In this document: piece after piece, positions 27,722-36,999 of the stretch
Position numbering within the stretch: position 1 is the stretch's first letter
Layout: each line of letters opens with the position of its first letter
DNA from: Nocardioides marmotae
GTDB taxonomy: Bacteria; Actinomycetota; Actinomycetes; Propionibacteriales; Nocardioidaceae
Assembly: GCF_013177455.1 (NCBI RefSeq)
Contig: NZ_CP053660.1
Span: forward strand, 2,542,001 to 2,606,000
Reading direction: 5' to 3'
Length of the DNA: 64,000 bases
Made by a program: the position numbers and the translations under genes
The notes under the pieces: model-generated
What the model saw: only the letters and a program-made list of their open reading frames with translations
Databases searched by the model: none
What the model was told of the DNA's origin: nothing

Positions 27722-29357
27722 GCCTGCGCCGGCCACGACGGCCGGCGGACGCTGCGGTCCCGAGCATCTCGCCGGGATCGGTCAGCTTCACCCGAGGACG
27801 GCCCGCGGCCTCGCCGCGGCGCCGCTCCTCGCGGTCGATCGCGCGCCACCCGGCCAGGTCGACCACCGGCACGCCGCGCCGGTCCAGCACGGTGCGCAGG
27901 TCCTCGGCCTGCCGCGCCCGACCCTCGAGCAGCCCCGCGTCCAGGTCGTCGAGCAGCGCCTCGACGGTCTCCTGGGCGCACGACTTGTTGGTGCCGAGGT
28001 AGCCGGTCGGCCCCCGCTTGACCCACCCGGCGACGTACGTCCCGGGCTCGACGCGGCCACGGTCGTGGGGCACGGTGCCGGTGACGGGGTCGTGCGGCAG
28101 GCCCGGCACCGCCACACCGCGGTAGCCCACCGAGCGCAGCACCATGCCGGCCTCGACGGTCTCCGTCTCGCCGGTGGGCTTCGCGCGGGGCACGCCGGCG
28201 GCGTCCGGCACGAGCTCGGTGCGGACCAGCTCGACGCCCTCGACCCGGTCGGTGCCGAGCAGGCGCAGCGGGGAGGCGAGGAAGCGGAGCACGACCCGGC
28301 GGCGGGCGGGGTCGGGCGTGCGGGCGGCGAGCTCGCGGAGCACCCGGGCGCGGAGGTCGTCGCCCACGACCTCGGCACCGCCGAGGTCGGCGACCACGTC
28401 GACCCCGCGCAGGCCCGCGAGCCCGACGAGCTCGGGGGTGGTGAAGGACGCCTGGCCCGGGCCCCGGCGGCCCACGACGAGCACCTCGCGGACCGCGCTG
28501 CCGCGCAGTGCGGCGAGGGCGTGGTCGGCGACGTCGGTGCGGGCCAGCTCGTCGGGATCGGTGGTCAGCACGCGGGCGACGTCGAGGGCCACGTTGCCGT
28601 TGCCGACGACCACGACGCGCTCGTGGCCGAGGTCGACGGCGAGGTCGCGGTGGTCGGGGTGGCCGTTGTACCAACCGACGAGCGCGGTGGCCGACGCGGA
28701 ACCGGGCAGGTCCTCCCCCGGCACGTCGAGCCGGCGGTCCGCGGACGCCCCGACGGACCACACGACCGCGTCGTAGCGCTCGGCGAGCTCGGCGCGGGTG
28801 ACGTCCCGGCCGACCTCCACGCCGAGCAGGTAGCGGAACCCGGGCTGCTCCTCGATCGCCCGGAACAGCCCCGCGGCCTGCTTGGTGTGCTGGTGGTCGG
28901 GCGCCACGCCGGCGCGGAGCAGCCCGTACGGCGTCGGCAACCGGTCGAGGACGTCGACGTTCACCTCGGGGTGCCGCAGCAGCTCATCAGCGGTGTAGAG
29001 CCCGGCAGGGCCGGCGCCGACGACCGCCACGCGGACCGGGTGCGGCCGCTGCAGGCGTCGCTGCGGCGGGACCGGCGCGACGGGGGCGCGGTCGGCGTGC
29101 GGGAAGGCGTCGTAGTAGGCGGCGTTCAGCTCGCGGAACGGCTCCTGCTCCGGGGTCAGCGCCGTGTCGGGCACGACCGCCCCGACCGGGCACGCCGTGG
29201 TGCACGCGCCGCAGCCGACGCACGAGCGCGGGTCGACGTACAGCATCTCGGCGGTGGCGAAGCCGGGCTCCCCCGGCGCCGGGTGGATGCAGTTGACCGG
29301 GCAGGCGACGACGCAGGAGGCGTCGGCGCAGCAGGACTGGGTGACGACGTACGGCAC
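27702..29357 (-). CDS. Ferredoxin-NADP reductase with N-terminal ferredoxin domain (FprB-like)
   Basis: A 551-residue flavoprotein. The N-terminal domain carries clustered cysteines (SCCADASCVVACPVNCIHP, then RSCVGCGACTTACPVGA), sufficient for one or two iron-sulfur clusters. The C-terminal part has the FAD-binding VAVVGAGPAGLYTADELL and NADP-binding VVVVGNGNVALDVARVL motifs of adrenodoxin-type reductases. It should pass electrons from NADPH to or through a ferredoxin. The GTG at 29357 is my choice, because the longer frame overlaps the upstream oxygenase gene. The oxygenase next door may use these electrons; that is inference. Confidence 0.88.
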   Translation of the reverse strand: MPYVVTQSCCADASCVVACPVNCIHPAPGEPGFATAEMLYVDPRSCVGCGACTTACPVGAVVPDTALTPEQEPFRELNAAYYDAFPHADRAPVAPVPPQRRLQRPHPVRVAVVGAGPAGLYTADELLRHPEVNVDVLDRLPTPYGLLRAGVAPDHQHTKQAAGLFRAIEEQPGFRYLLGVEVGRDVTRAELAERYDAVVWSVGASADRRLDVPGEDLPGSASATALVGWYNGHPDHRDLAVDLGHERVVVVGNGNVALDVARVLTTDPDELARTDVADHALAALRGSAVREVLVVGRRGPGQASFTTPELVGLAGLRGVDVVADLGGAEVVGDDLRARVLRELAARTPDPARRRVVLRFLASPLRLLGTDRVEGVELVRTELVPDAAGVPRAKPTGETETVEAGMVLRSVGYRGVAVPGLPHDPVTGTVPHDRGRVEPGTYVAGWVKRGPTGYLGTNKSCAQETVEALLDDLDAGLLEGRARQAEDLRTVLDRRGVPVVDLAGWRAIDREERRRGEAAGRPRVKLTDPGEMLGTAASAGRRGRRRLSASSR

Positions 29358-29383
29358 GGGACGGCTCGGCTGGTCGGCGCCGG

Positions 29384-30364
29384 TCAGGAGGCGGCCGAGG
29401 CCGGCTGGCTGCGGAAGCGCGAGCTGCGCCCGTCGATGCGCATCAGGCGCCACAACAACCGCGAGACCGGGTTCATCATCCCGGTGCGCTCGGCGAGCAT
29501 CCGGACGTCGGCGAAGAGGTCGCGCAGGAACTTCCGCGACTCAGCCCGGCTCCACCACACGTCGCGGACGACCGAGCGCGGGATGCCCATGTCGCGGCGG
29601 GCCTTGCGGCCCGGGCGCAGGATCTGGTCGCAGAGCCAGCGCATGAGGAGCGGCACGACCAGGCTCAGCGCGGCCCGCTGGACGCGGCCCAGGCGCGGGG
29701 CGCGGTGCTCGAGGTAGGTGTGCGCGAAGCCGATGTGGCGGGCCTCCTCGGCGACGTGGATCTGCATGATCCGGCGCAGCAGCGGGTGCATCTCGTCGCC
29801 GGCGCGGAGCACCGCCTTCTGCACGTGGTCGATCGGCTCCTCGCCGGCCAGCACGCCGTAGAAGAAGGCGAAGGGGACCCACTTCGCGAACAGCGGCAGG
29901 AACGGCGCGACCGCCCGGAAGATCCAGGTGCCGCCGGCGACGTCCTGGCCCGAGCGGTTCACGAACTCCTGGAACATCTGCGTGTGGTGGCACTCCTCGG
30001 TCGCCTCGTGCGTGGAGTACCGGAACTCCGGGCTGCCGTTGCGCAGGGAGAAGGCGTAGTTCATCAGGCCGCTGATCAGGATCTGCTCGAACTGCAGGCC
30101 GACCTTGGTGATGTTGGCCTGCCGGTACAGGCCGATCTCGACCTGCCGCTCCAGCGGGAGGCCGCGGTACCACGGGTGACCGCCGAGCACGTCGGCCGCG
30201 GGCAGCACCCAGCGCCGGTCGGTCGGGTCCACGGCGTACGCCGGGTCGTCCCACGCGATGTCGAGGAAGGCATCGAAGTGCTGGTGCACCGACGCCTCCG
30301 ACAGCGTGCGGAGGGTGTCGCCGTACGAGCTGCGCTGGCTGGTCTCGTGCTCCGTCGCGGTCAT
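29384..30364 (-). CDS. AurF-like diiron oxygenase
   Basis: A 326-residue helical protein of the AurF N-oxygenase/diiron family. The ligands are suggested by repeated Glu/His motifs: THEATEECHHTQMFQEF, DHVQKAVLRAGDEMHPLLRR and MQIHVAEEARHIGFAHTYL. AurF oxidises p-aminobenzoate; many relatives in actinobacteria are uncharacterised. The ATG at 30364 starts MTATEHETSQ. A ferredoxin-reductase gene begins 26 bases downstream on the same strand, a plausible redox partner. No biosynthetic cluster surrounds it, so the substrate is unknown. Confidence 0.85.
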   Translation of the reverse strand: MTATEHETSQRSSYGDTLRTLSEASVHQHFDAFLDIAWDDPAYAVDPTDRRWVLPAADVLGGHPWYRGLPLERQVEIGLYRQANITKVGLQFEQILISGLMNYAFSLRNGSPEFRYSTHEATEECHHTQMFQEFVNRSGQDVAGGTWIFRAVAPFLPLFAKWVPFAFFYGVLAGEEPIDHVQKAVLRAGDEMHPLLRRIMQIHVAEEARHIGFAHTYLEHRAPRLGRVQRAALSLVVPLLMRWLCDQILRPGRKARRDMGIPRSVVRDVWWSRAESRKFLRDLFADVRMLAERTGMMNPVSRLLWRLMRIDGRSSRFRSQPASAAS

Positions 30365-30437
30365 GTCGCTGAGGTTAGTGCGACGCCACGTCCGATGTAA
30401 ATGGTGTCTGCGACGCGTGTCGCGGCTACTGGCGGGG

Positions 30438-30511
30438 CTTGTAACGGACCGTTCACCGCTGTTCCTGCACGCTGCAACGTGCAGAAAGAGCGGCGAACCA
30501 TGCGTTACAAG
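30438..30511. repeat. 74-base imperfect palindrome between thrS and the oxygenase gene
   Basis: Four paired segments line up about a central CTGCAA-type loop: CTTGTAACG with CGTTACAAG, GTTC with GAAC, CCGCT with AGCGG, and CTGCACG with CGTGCAG, 25 bp in all. It lies about 75 bases upstream of the oxygenase start. It could be a transcript structure, an operator or the remains of a small palindromic mobile element. Confidence 0.65.
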
Positions 30512-30528
30512 GCCCGCGCGGCACGCTC

Positions 30529-30563
30529 GAGGCCCGCCCCCGCGCAGCGCGGGAGCGGGCCTC
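30529..30563 (-). terminator. Terminator hairpin after thrS
   Basis: GAGGCCCG and CCGCG pair with CGCGG and CGGGCCTC across a 3-base loop, with a 3-3 internal bulge, giving a 13-bp GC stem 34 bases beyond the thrS stop. Confidence 0.65.
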
Positions 30564-30596
30564 GATGAGGTGCGGACGGGTACGCCGCCGGGCGGG

Positions 30597-32585
30597 TCAG
30601 ACCTGGGTGCGGGCGGCGACGGCCTCACGGACGCGGGCGATCGCCTCCTCGATCGGCACGCCGTTGTCCTGGCGGCCGTCGCGGTAGCGGAACGACACCG
30701 CGCCCGCGGCGAGGTCGTCGTCGCCGGCGATCATCATGAACGGCACCTTCTGCAGCTGGGCGTTGCGGATCTTCTTCTGCATCCGGTCGGTGGAGTCGTC
30801 GACCTCGACGCGCAGGCCTTCCTTGCGCATCCGCTTGGCGACGTCCCACAGGTAGTCCTCGTGCCGCTCGGCGATCGGGATCGCCTGGACCTGGACGGGG
30901 GCCAGCCACGGGGGGAAGGCGCCGGCGTAGTGCTCGACCAGCACGCCGAGGAACCGCTCGATGGAGCCGAACTTCGCCGAGTGGATCATCACCGGCTGCT
31001 TCCGGGTGCCGTCGGCGGCCTGGTACTGCAGGTCGAAGCCCTCGGGCTGGTTGAAGTCGTACTGCACCGTGCCCATCTGCCAGGTGCGGCCGATCGCGTC
31101 CTTGGCCTGCACCGAGACCTTCGGGCCGTAGAACGCGGCGCCGCCCGGGTCGGGGACGAGCTCGAGGCCGGAGTCGGCGCAGACCTGCTCGAGCACCTTC
31201 GTCGCGGTCTCCCACTGCTCGTTGCTGCCGACGAACTTGTCGGGCTTGGAGTCATCCCGCGTGGAGAGCTCGAGGTAGAAGTCGTCGAGCCCGAAGTCAC
31301 GCAGCACGCCGAGCATGAAGCTCAGCAGGTGCGCGACCTCCTCCGGCGCCTGCTCGGGGGTGCAGTAGGAGTGCGAGTCGTCCTGGGCGAAGCCGCGCAC
31401 CCGGGTGAGGCCGTGGATGACGCCGGACTTCTCGTAGCGATAGACGTGCCCGAACTCGAAGAGCCGCAGCGGCAGCTCGCGGTAGGACCGACCGCGCGAG
31501 CGGTAGATCAGGTTGTGCATCGGGCAGTTCATGGCCTTGAGGTAGTAGTTCTCGCCCTCGAACTCCATGGGCGGGAACATCCCGTCGGCGTAGTACGGCA
31601 AGTGCCCGGAGAGGTGGAAGGTCCCCTCCTTGGAGATGTGGGGCGTGCCGACGTACTCGAAGCCCTCCTCGGTGTGGCGCTGGCGGACGTAGTCCTCCAT
31701 CACGCGCTTGATCACACCGCCCTTGGGGTGGAAGACCGGCAGGCCCGAGCCGATCTCGTCGGGGAAGCTGAACAGGTCCAGGTCGCGCCCCAGCTTGCGG
31801 TGGTCGCGCCGCTCGGCCTCCTCGAGCCGGTGCAGGTAGGCCTCGAGGTCCTCCTTGGAGGGCCAGGCGGTGCCGTAGATCCGCTGGAGCTGCTTGTTCT
31901 TCTCGTTGCCGCGCCAGTACGCCGCCGCGGTGCGCATCAGCTTGAACGCCGGGATCCGCTTGGTGGTCGGCAGGTGCGGGCCGCGGCACAGGTCGCTCCA
32001 GGCGACGTCGCCGTTGCGACGGATGTTGTCGTAGATCGTCAGCTCGCCGGCACCGACCTCGACGCTCGCGCCCTCGGCGGCGTCGTCGGACTTGCCGGAC
32101 CCCTTGAGGCCGATCAGCTCGATCTTGTACGGCTCGTCCTTCAGCTCCGCGATCGCGTCGTGGTCGGAGGTGACGCGGCGGGAGAACTTCTGTCCCTCCT
32201 TGATGATCTTGCGCATCCGCGACTCGATCTTCTCGAGGTCCTCGGGCACGAAGGGCGTCTCCACGTCGAAGTCGTAGTAGAAGCCGTCGGTGACCGGCGG
32301 GCCGATGCCCAGCTTGGCGTCGGGGAAGAGCTCCTGGACCGCCTGCGCCATCACGTGGGCGGTGGAGTGGCGCAGCACGGCCAGTCCGTCGGGGCTGTCG
32401 ATGGCGACACCCTCGACCTCGTCGCCGTCGGCCAGCTCGTGGGACAGGTCGCGCAGCTCGCCGTTGACGCGGGCCACGATGATGCTCGGGTCCTCCGCGA
32501 ACAGCTCCCAGGCCTTGGTGCCCGTCGTGGTCGTCCGTTCCTCCCGCGCATCGGCGGTGACGAGGACGACCTGGATGTCGGACAC
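30597..32585 (-). CDS. thrS: Threonyl-tRNA synthetase
   Basis: Class II synthetase for tRNA-Thr, 662 residues, the bacterial length. The N-terminal TGS domain is followed by an editing domain with [17 protein letters not shown], whose His pair removes mischarged serine. The catalytic core includes motif 2 ([20 protein letters not shown]) and motif 3 in [18 protein letters not shown]. An anticodon-binding domain ends the protein. GTG start at 32585. No T-box-like leader is evident; the upstream 180 bp are short and shared with a divergent lipoprotein gene. Confidence 0.97.
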   Translation of the reverse strand: MSDIQVVLVTADAREERTTTTGTKAWELFAEDPSIIVARVNGELRDLSHELADGDEVEGVAIDSPDGLAVLRHSTAHVMAQAVQELFPDAKLGIGPPVTDGFYYDFDVETPFVPEDLEKIESRMRKIIKEGQKFSRRVTSDHDAIAELKDEPYKIELIGLKGSGKSDDAAEGASVEVGAGELTIYDNIRRNGDVAWSDLCRGPHLPTTKRIPAFKLMRTAAAYWRGNEKNKQLQRIYGTAWPSKEDLEAYLHRLEEAERRDHRKLGRDLDLFSFPDEIGSGLPVFHPKGGVIKRVMEDYVRQRHTEEGFEYVGTPHISKEGTFHLSGHLPYYADGMFPPMEFEGENYYLKAMNCPMHNLIYRSRGRSYRELPLRLFEFGHVYRYEKSGVIHGLTRVRGFAQDDSHSYCTPEQAPEEVAHLLSFMLGVLRDFGLDDFYLELSTRDDSKPDKFVGSNEQWETATKVLEQVCADSGLELVPDPGGAAFYGPKVSVQAKDAIGRTWQMGTVQYDFNQPEGFDLQYQAADGTRKQPVMIHSAKFGSIERFLGVLVEHYAGAFPPWLAPVQVQAIPIAERHEDYLWDVAKRMRKEGLRVEVDDSTDRMQKKIRNAQLQKVPFMMIAGDDDLAAGAVSFRYRDGRQDNGVPIEEAIARVREAVAARTQV

Positions 32586-32768
32586 AGTGATTCTCCCGGG
32601 TTGGGTGGCGGAACGGACTCGTCGATCGTATCGGGGTGCGGGGCCACACCTCGCCCCGGTTTGCGCTGGTCAGAGGTCGCGGTAGCGCTCGGCGCAGGCC
32701 GGAGGTCGCACGCCGACGCGTGTTCGAGCGCGGGATTGCGCAGGACCGTGGGCGGGAAGGTCGCTGGC

Positions 32769-33932
32769 GTGCTGTTCTCCCCGATGCGCCGGACGCTGAC
32801 CGCGGTGCCACTCGCCCTGCCACTTGCCCTGCTGCTCGCGGGGTGCGGCGTCCTCTCCGCTGAGGAGTCGTACGCCGACCGTGACTGGTCCGCGGCCCCT
32901 CCCGTCGTCGCGGACGTCCCCCAGGTCCGCGAGCCGACCGCGGCCCGCACCCGGGCGAACCTGCGCGCGCTCGATCCCTGCGCGATCGGTGCCGCTGGTG
33001 ACGCCGACTCGACGGAGCCCCCGGGCGAGCGCACCGTGTGCACCGCCCTACGGAGCGACGGAACGGTCGAGGTGGACACCGCCGCGCGCTACTACGTCGA
33101 GGGCTCCGGCCCTGACGCGATCAACGCACTCGACAGCCGCGACCGGGTGGAGATCGCCGGCGTCGCCGCCTGGGTGGGCCCAGGACCGACCACCGCGGGT
33201 GGCCGGAGCCGGTCCTGCGCCGTCGTGGTGCCCGCCAGCCTCGAGCTGGCGCTCGTGATCGCCGATGCCGAGCCCGACTGCGGGGCCGCGACGGCGGCGG
33301 CCGAGGCGGCGATCGGTGACCTGGGCTCGATGACCAGGCCCGGCCGTGACGTCACGGCACCTGTCTTCTACGCCGCCGACGAGCCCGACCCGGGAGGTGT
33401 CGGCGGGTGTGCCCACCTCGGCGACCAGCGCAGGTGGCTGTGCGCACCAGTCGACCAGGACGGTGTCGACGTCCCCGCCGACCCCGTCGACCTGATCCGC
33501 CGCGGCGAGGTCGACCCGCAGGTCCTCTGCCTCCCCGCCCTCGAGGCCGCCCGCGAGACGGCCGCCACCGATGGCCGCTCCTGGGTGGCCATGACGACCA
33601 CCGTCAGCCCTCAGGACCGCGACGAGCGATCGTCGTACGACGGTCCACGGCAGTGCACCCTGGTCGCCGCGGAGGACGACGGCGGCGGCGCCGACGCCAA
33701 CCCGGCGACCATCCTCGTCTCGGCCCGGCGCGAGCCGCTGGGCACGCAGGCGAACACCGAGGTGTCCGGCCACCCGGCGTACCACGCCGAGATCGCGGGC
33801 GCGTGGGAGATCGCCCTGACCGACCCCACCGAGCACGGCTACCTGAGCGTCCAGGTCCTCGACACCGAGCGCAGCGAGCCGACGTGGGCCGAGGACCTGG
33901 TCGAGGATCTCGTCCGGCGGACGCTCGGCTGA
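32769..33932 (+). CDS. Predicted lipoprotein of unknown function
   Basis: A 387-residue exported protein. A lipobox LLAGC ends the hydrophobic start, so the protein should be lipid-anchored at cysteine 26. Several cysteines follow in pairs (for example DPCAIGAAG, RTVCTAL, SCAVVV, DCGAAT, GCAHLGDQRRWLCA), implying disulfides, and two repeats of similar spacing suggest duplicated domains. The layout resembles small actinobacterial lipoproteins such as the DUF3558 group, but I cannot confirm it. The GTG at 32769 follows GGAAGG at good distance; an ATG at 32784 is the alternative. It is the last chromosomal gene before the island. Confidence 0.8.
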   Translation: MLFSPMRRTLTAVPLALPLALLLAGCGVLSAEESYADRDWSAAPPVVADVPQVREPTAARTRANLRALDPCAIGAAGDADSTEPPGERTVCTALRSDGTVEVDTAARYYVEGSGPDAINALDSRDRVEIAGVAAWVGPGPTTAGGRSRSCAVVVPASLELALVIADAEPDCGAATAAAEAAIGDLGSMTRPGRDVTAPVFYAADEPDPGGVGGCAHLGDQRRWLCAPVDQDGVDVPADPVDLIRRGEVDPQVLCLPALEAARETAATDGRSWVAMTTTVSPQDRDERSSYDGPRQCTLVAAEDDGGGADANPATILVSARREPLGTQANTEVSGHPAYHAEIAGAWEIALTDPTEHGYLSVQVLDTERSEPTWAEDLVEDLVRRTLG

Positions 33933-34021
33933 CGCCCGGGCGCGGGAGGCGCCGCCGGATCTGCATGAAGCCGCCGCGGTGCCGAGAACGACGTCGGCAC
34001 AACGGCGGTACAACGAGAAAC

Positions 34022-34053
34022 GCCTCCGACCCGCGTTCTCGCGGGCCGGAGGC
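34022..34053. terminator. Strong hairpin at the chromosome/island border
   Basis: GCCTCCG-A-CCCGCG pairs with CGCGGG-C-CGGAGGC across a TTCT loop, 13 bp with a single mismatch. It lies 11 bases from the 3' end of a tRNA fragment on the minus strand, so it may have been the tRNA terminator; it also follows the lipoprotein gene. Confidence 0.75.
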
Positions 34054-34063
34054 GGTCTCGCAC

Positions 34064-34087
34064 GGTGGGCGATACTGGATTCGAACC
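34064..34087 (-). other. tRNA 3'-end fragment, probable attachment site (att)
   Basis: On the minus strand GGTTCGAATCCAGTATCGCC and CACC form the T-loop side and acceptor end of a tRNA; the acceptor half ATCGCCC followed by discriminator A fits actinobacterial tRNA-Val as I recall it. The match breaks within the T-stem at 34088, and no anticodon arm or 5' acceptor strand is present. A tRNA 3' fragment directly beside an integrase gene is the usual mark of a site-specific integration junction. The complete tRNA should be at the far end of the element. Confidence 0.7.
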
Positions 34088-34240
34088 TCTGAGAAGGGGG
34101 CTACCACGAGACCCTCCTCAGGTCCATCTTTCGGGATAAACTCGCAGGTCAGAGGGCCTTTCGTCCTCGGACAGATTCGGACACTTCCGGACACGAAATG
34201 ACCGCGTTATTCCCCGGTTGTTCCCCGAAAGGCGATACTG

Positions 34241-35401
34241 ATGGGCCAAAAGATTTCGTCCAAGCAGAGGGCTCGACGCGGCTTCGGGCGGATCGAGGAA
34301 CGGGACAACGGGCGCTACCGTGCGGCGTACACCGGGCCCGACCGTCGGCTCTACCGGGCCCCGATGACGTTCGCTTCTCGGGACGACGCCGTGGCCTGGC
34401 TGTCGGCTCGTCGCGCCGAGATCGAGATGGAGGTGTGGGCCCCGGAGGTGGCGGCTCGCGGGGCGGCGAGCCGATCGGTGCCGACGCTGCAGGCGTATGC
34501 CGACATCTGGCTCGAGACGAGGAAGACGCAGGGTCGCGCGCTGCGGCCGACGACCAGGCAGCAGTACCGGATGCTGCTCGACACGTTCATCTACCCGACA
34601 TTCGGCGACGAGCGCATCGACCGGATCTCAGCCGATGACGTCAACACGTGGTACGACGCCCTCGCGCCCGGACGCGAAACCATTCGCGCCCACGCCTACA
34701 GCCTCCTCCGCACCATCTTCGCCAGCGCCGCTTCGGAGCGCCCCCATCCCCTGGTCCCCTACAACCCGGCTCAGATCCGCGGAGCCGGCAGCGCGAAGCG
34801 CGCCCACCACGTCCAGCCGGCCAGCCTCGAAGAACTCAGGACGATCGTCGAAGAGATGCCGGATCGCTACAAGCTCATGGCGCTCCTGGCCGCGTGGTGC
34901 GCCATGCGCTTCGGCGAACTGACCGAGCTCCGGCGCGGCGACATCGACCTGCGCACCGGGCGGGTGAAGGTCCGCCGCGGCGTCGTCCGGGTCGACGGGG
35001 AGTTCATCATCGGCCCGCCCAAGACCGACGCGGGCGTCCGCGACATCGCCATCCCACCCCACCTGCTGCCGCTGGTGAAGGACCACCTCGCCGACCACAC
35101 CGCACCTGGCCGCGACTCATTGCTCTTCCCGGCCGCAGGCGACAGCAACCGCCACATGGCTCCGGCGACCCTCTACAAGGTCTACTACCCGGCACGCGAG
35201 GCGGCCGGCCGTCCGGACCTCCGCTGGCACGACCTCCGGCACACCGGTGCTGTGCTGGCCGCGCAGACCGGCGCTACGCTGGCGGAACTCATGGGTCGCC
35301 TCGGTCACTCGACCCCGGGTGCGGCGATGCGCTACCAGCACGCGGCTGCCGACCGCGATGCCGAGATCGCCCGGCGGCTGTCGGAGTTGGCAGGCTCATA
35401 G
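34241..35401 (+). CDS. Tyrosine-type site-specific integrase
   Basis: A 386-residue integrase that joins the element to the chromosome. After a basic arm-binding N-terminus comes a SAM-like core-binding domain at about residues 80-165. The catalytic residues are visible: Arg223 in AMRFGELTEL, Lys261 in GPPKTDAG, HxxR at 330-333 (HDLRHTG), His356 in LGHSTPG, and the nucleophile Tyr365 in MRYQH. ATG at 34241 follows AAAGG. It reads away from the tRNA fragment, the usual arrangement for integrases of tRNA-targeting elements. No excisionase-like small gene was recognised beside it. Confidence 0.95.
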   Translation: MGQKISSKQRARRGFGRIEERDNGRYRAAYTGPDRRLYRAPMTFASRDDAVAWLSARRAEIEMEVWAPEVAARGAASRSVPTLQAYADIWLETRKTQGRALRPTTRQQYRMLLDTFIYPTFGDERIDRISADDVNTWYDALAPGRETIRAHAYSLLRTIFASAASERPHPLVPYNPAQIRGAGSAKRAHHVQPASLEELRTIVEEMPDRYKLMALLAAWCAMRFGELTELRRGDIDLRTGRVKVRRGVVRVDGEFIIGPPKTDAGVRDIAIPPHLLPLVKDHLADHTAPGRDSLLFPAAGDSNRHMAPATLYKVYYPAREAAGRPDLRWHDLRHTGAVLAAQTGATLAELMGRLGHSTPGAAMRYQHAAADRDAEIARRLSELAGS

Positions 35402-35895
35402 GCGGGCGAAACACGCATTCCGAGTGCGGCTACAAGGAGGAAGAGTTCGCCGCGCAGCTCCACACCCCGACCGAGGTCACGGAGTTTGAGCTCCACAAAT
35501 GGCTCGGCAAGAACGCCGGGTCGCTCCTGTTATGCGTCGTCGTTGCGGCAGCCCCGGCCCGGGGCCATCTCGGATTGGGGTCAGGTCGATGACCACGGTG
35601 ACGCACCAATCGCCGCGGCGTGTGTGGCGCCAGACGTGCTCATCGATCCCGACCACGACAGCAAAGAGCGCGCACCAGGGTACCCAGACTGCGGGGAGCC
35701 AGTTCGAGCTGATCTACAACATCTGATTCCGGGGTCTCGCTGACCTGCGGCTAGATGCCTGAAACGGCGTCTGACCTGCGAAGACATGTTTCAACGTCTT
35801 CCAGCGTCAGGCGCCGTTTCTCATCCTTGTGCGTACCCAGTGCACCCCACGTACGACCGGAATCGGCGGCGTCCACCAAGGAGTGTCTTCCACTC
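35402..35895. other. Non-coding interval after the integrase with nested hairpin
   Basis: No convincing gene occupies these 494 bases; short frames here have poor codon use and no ribosome sites. The notable structure is at 35761-35820: GAAACGGCGTCTGAC at 35761-35775 pairs with GTCAGGCGCCGTTTC at 35806-35820 (14 of 15), and inside it GAAGAC at 35780-35785 pairs with GTCTTC at 35796-35801. It lies between convergent genes and may be a two-way terminator or a recombination structure. Confidence 0.6.
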
Positions 35896-36999
35896 CTACG
35901 ATCCAAGCGTGGCCAGGTGGGGAAACGGGTCTACGTCGAACATCTCCGCGAGATTGCCGCGCGTGAAGACTCGGCCATCACAGTCACGGACAACCGGACC
36001 CAGCGCATCGCTGGTCCGCGTCCACCCCAGACCGTCTAGCAAAGCAAAGAGGGGCTTGCCGCCCAGCCTTCCGGCCTCCGTGCGTAGCGCGGCGAACCTT
36101 GCAGCCTTGTCGCGAGCCGTGCCGCCGTCATTCGTGAGCTTGACCTCCAGGATGGCCTGGAGTGTGTCCGACGCGTCAAAGAAGACGAAGTCCGGTGCGG
36201 GCTTCACGGTCAGATTGAAACGCCGCTGGACCTCCGCCTGGTTGTGCGCACCTGTTCTGATGTACCGGATGCCGCGACGCTCGCACTCGTCCTCGAGCTC
36301 CTGCTCCAAGACGTCGCCACGCTGTGTTCCGATGGCATCCAGCAGCTGGCGGAATGCGCCACCGTAGTGCCGCTGGTGGAGGAACACCTCGAATGGAACG
36401 CCGTCGGTTGCGAACTGGCGCACCGTGGCCCATCCTTCTGCGAGATCTGGGCGATCCTGCTTGGTGCGGCGCCCATCCTCGGGCACTGGCCAGAGAGATC
36501 CATCGATGCCGCGCACCACGACCTCTGCGATCACCTGAGCCTCGTCGGCGGTCAGCGACCTCTTCGCGACCCCCTGTTCAAGCTTCTTCAGCCTGTCGGC
36601 AGACAGTGCAGGGAGATCTAGTTCGGCCCCGACGACCTGGGTAGCAGCCGCGAACTCACGCCAGATATAGCCGAGTAGCAGGCGCCACACCGCGACGATG
36701 ACCGGCGCGGCGAGTGTCGCGCCAGCGACGTCTGACACGCCCACCTTAGTGAATCCGCCTGTCAACCGATGCGCCTCCCTGTAGGCAGCAGCAACTGGAG
36801 GCAGGTCGTACTCCGAGCGAGGGAGGACGTAAGCGAAATCCGGGGTGAGCTTCGGTACGTAGAGCTCGCGGGCGAGCGTGGCGTAGACGTCGCGGTGGGC
36901 GGCGAGTCCATATGCCTCCGGGATCTGCCGCACTAGGTTGACCCGCTGATTCCACGGGGCTCCCTCGATTGCTGCAACAGTCTCTGCAGGGGTCGCCAT
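35896..36999 (-). CDS. PD-(D/E)XK-type nuclease, likely restriction enzyme
   Basis: A 367-residue protein. Its C-terminal third shows a PD-(D/E)XK core: Glu-rich helix near residues 231-241, P269-D270 in PAPDFVFFD, then E285-V-K287 followed by LTNDGGTARDKAARF, which is a common continuation in restriction-type nucleases. The N-terminal two thirds are helical and may hold the target-recognition or dimer part. It is divergent from a small protein and DNA methyltransferase pair, with 159 bp between the starts, the classical layout of a restriction-modification locus. I cannot name a subtype or target. Confidence 0.75.
   Translation of the reverse strand: MATPAETVAAIEGAPWNQRVNLVRQIPEAYGLAAHRDVYATLARELYVPKLTPDFAYVLPRSEYDLPPVAAAYREAHRLTGGFTKVGVSDVAGATLAAPVIVAVWRLLLGYIWREFAAATQVVGAELDLPALSADRLKKLEQGVAKRSLTADEAQVIAEVVVRGIDGSLWPVPEDGRRTKQDRPDLAEGWATVRQFATDGVPFEVFLHQRHYGGAFRQLLDAIGTQRGDVLEQELEDECERRGIRYIRTGAHNQAEVQRRFNLTVKPAPDFVFFDASDTLQAILEVKLTNDGGTARDKAARFAALRTEAGRLGGKPLFALLDGLGWTRTSDALGPVVRDCDGRVFTRGNLAEMFDVDPFPHLATLGS

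Noticed and set aside
30258..32768. A plus-strand frame running through the thrS region into the lipoprotein
   Set aside because: The first part is the reverse of thrS. Only the last third (from 32769) has a lipobox and independent protein features, so I start the gene there.
32586..32768. A T-box leader upstream of thrS
   Set aside because: No T-box sequence or specifier loop can be seen, the interval is short, and threonyl T-boxes are not usual in this group.
34064..34145. A complete tRNA gene on the minus strand
   Set aside because: Only the T-loop side and acceptor 3' strand are there. The sequence on the other side does not supply a matching 5' acceptor strand, D arm or anticodon arm.
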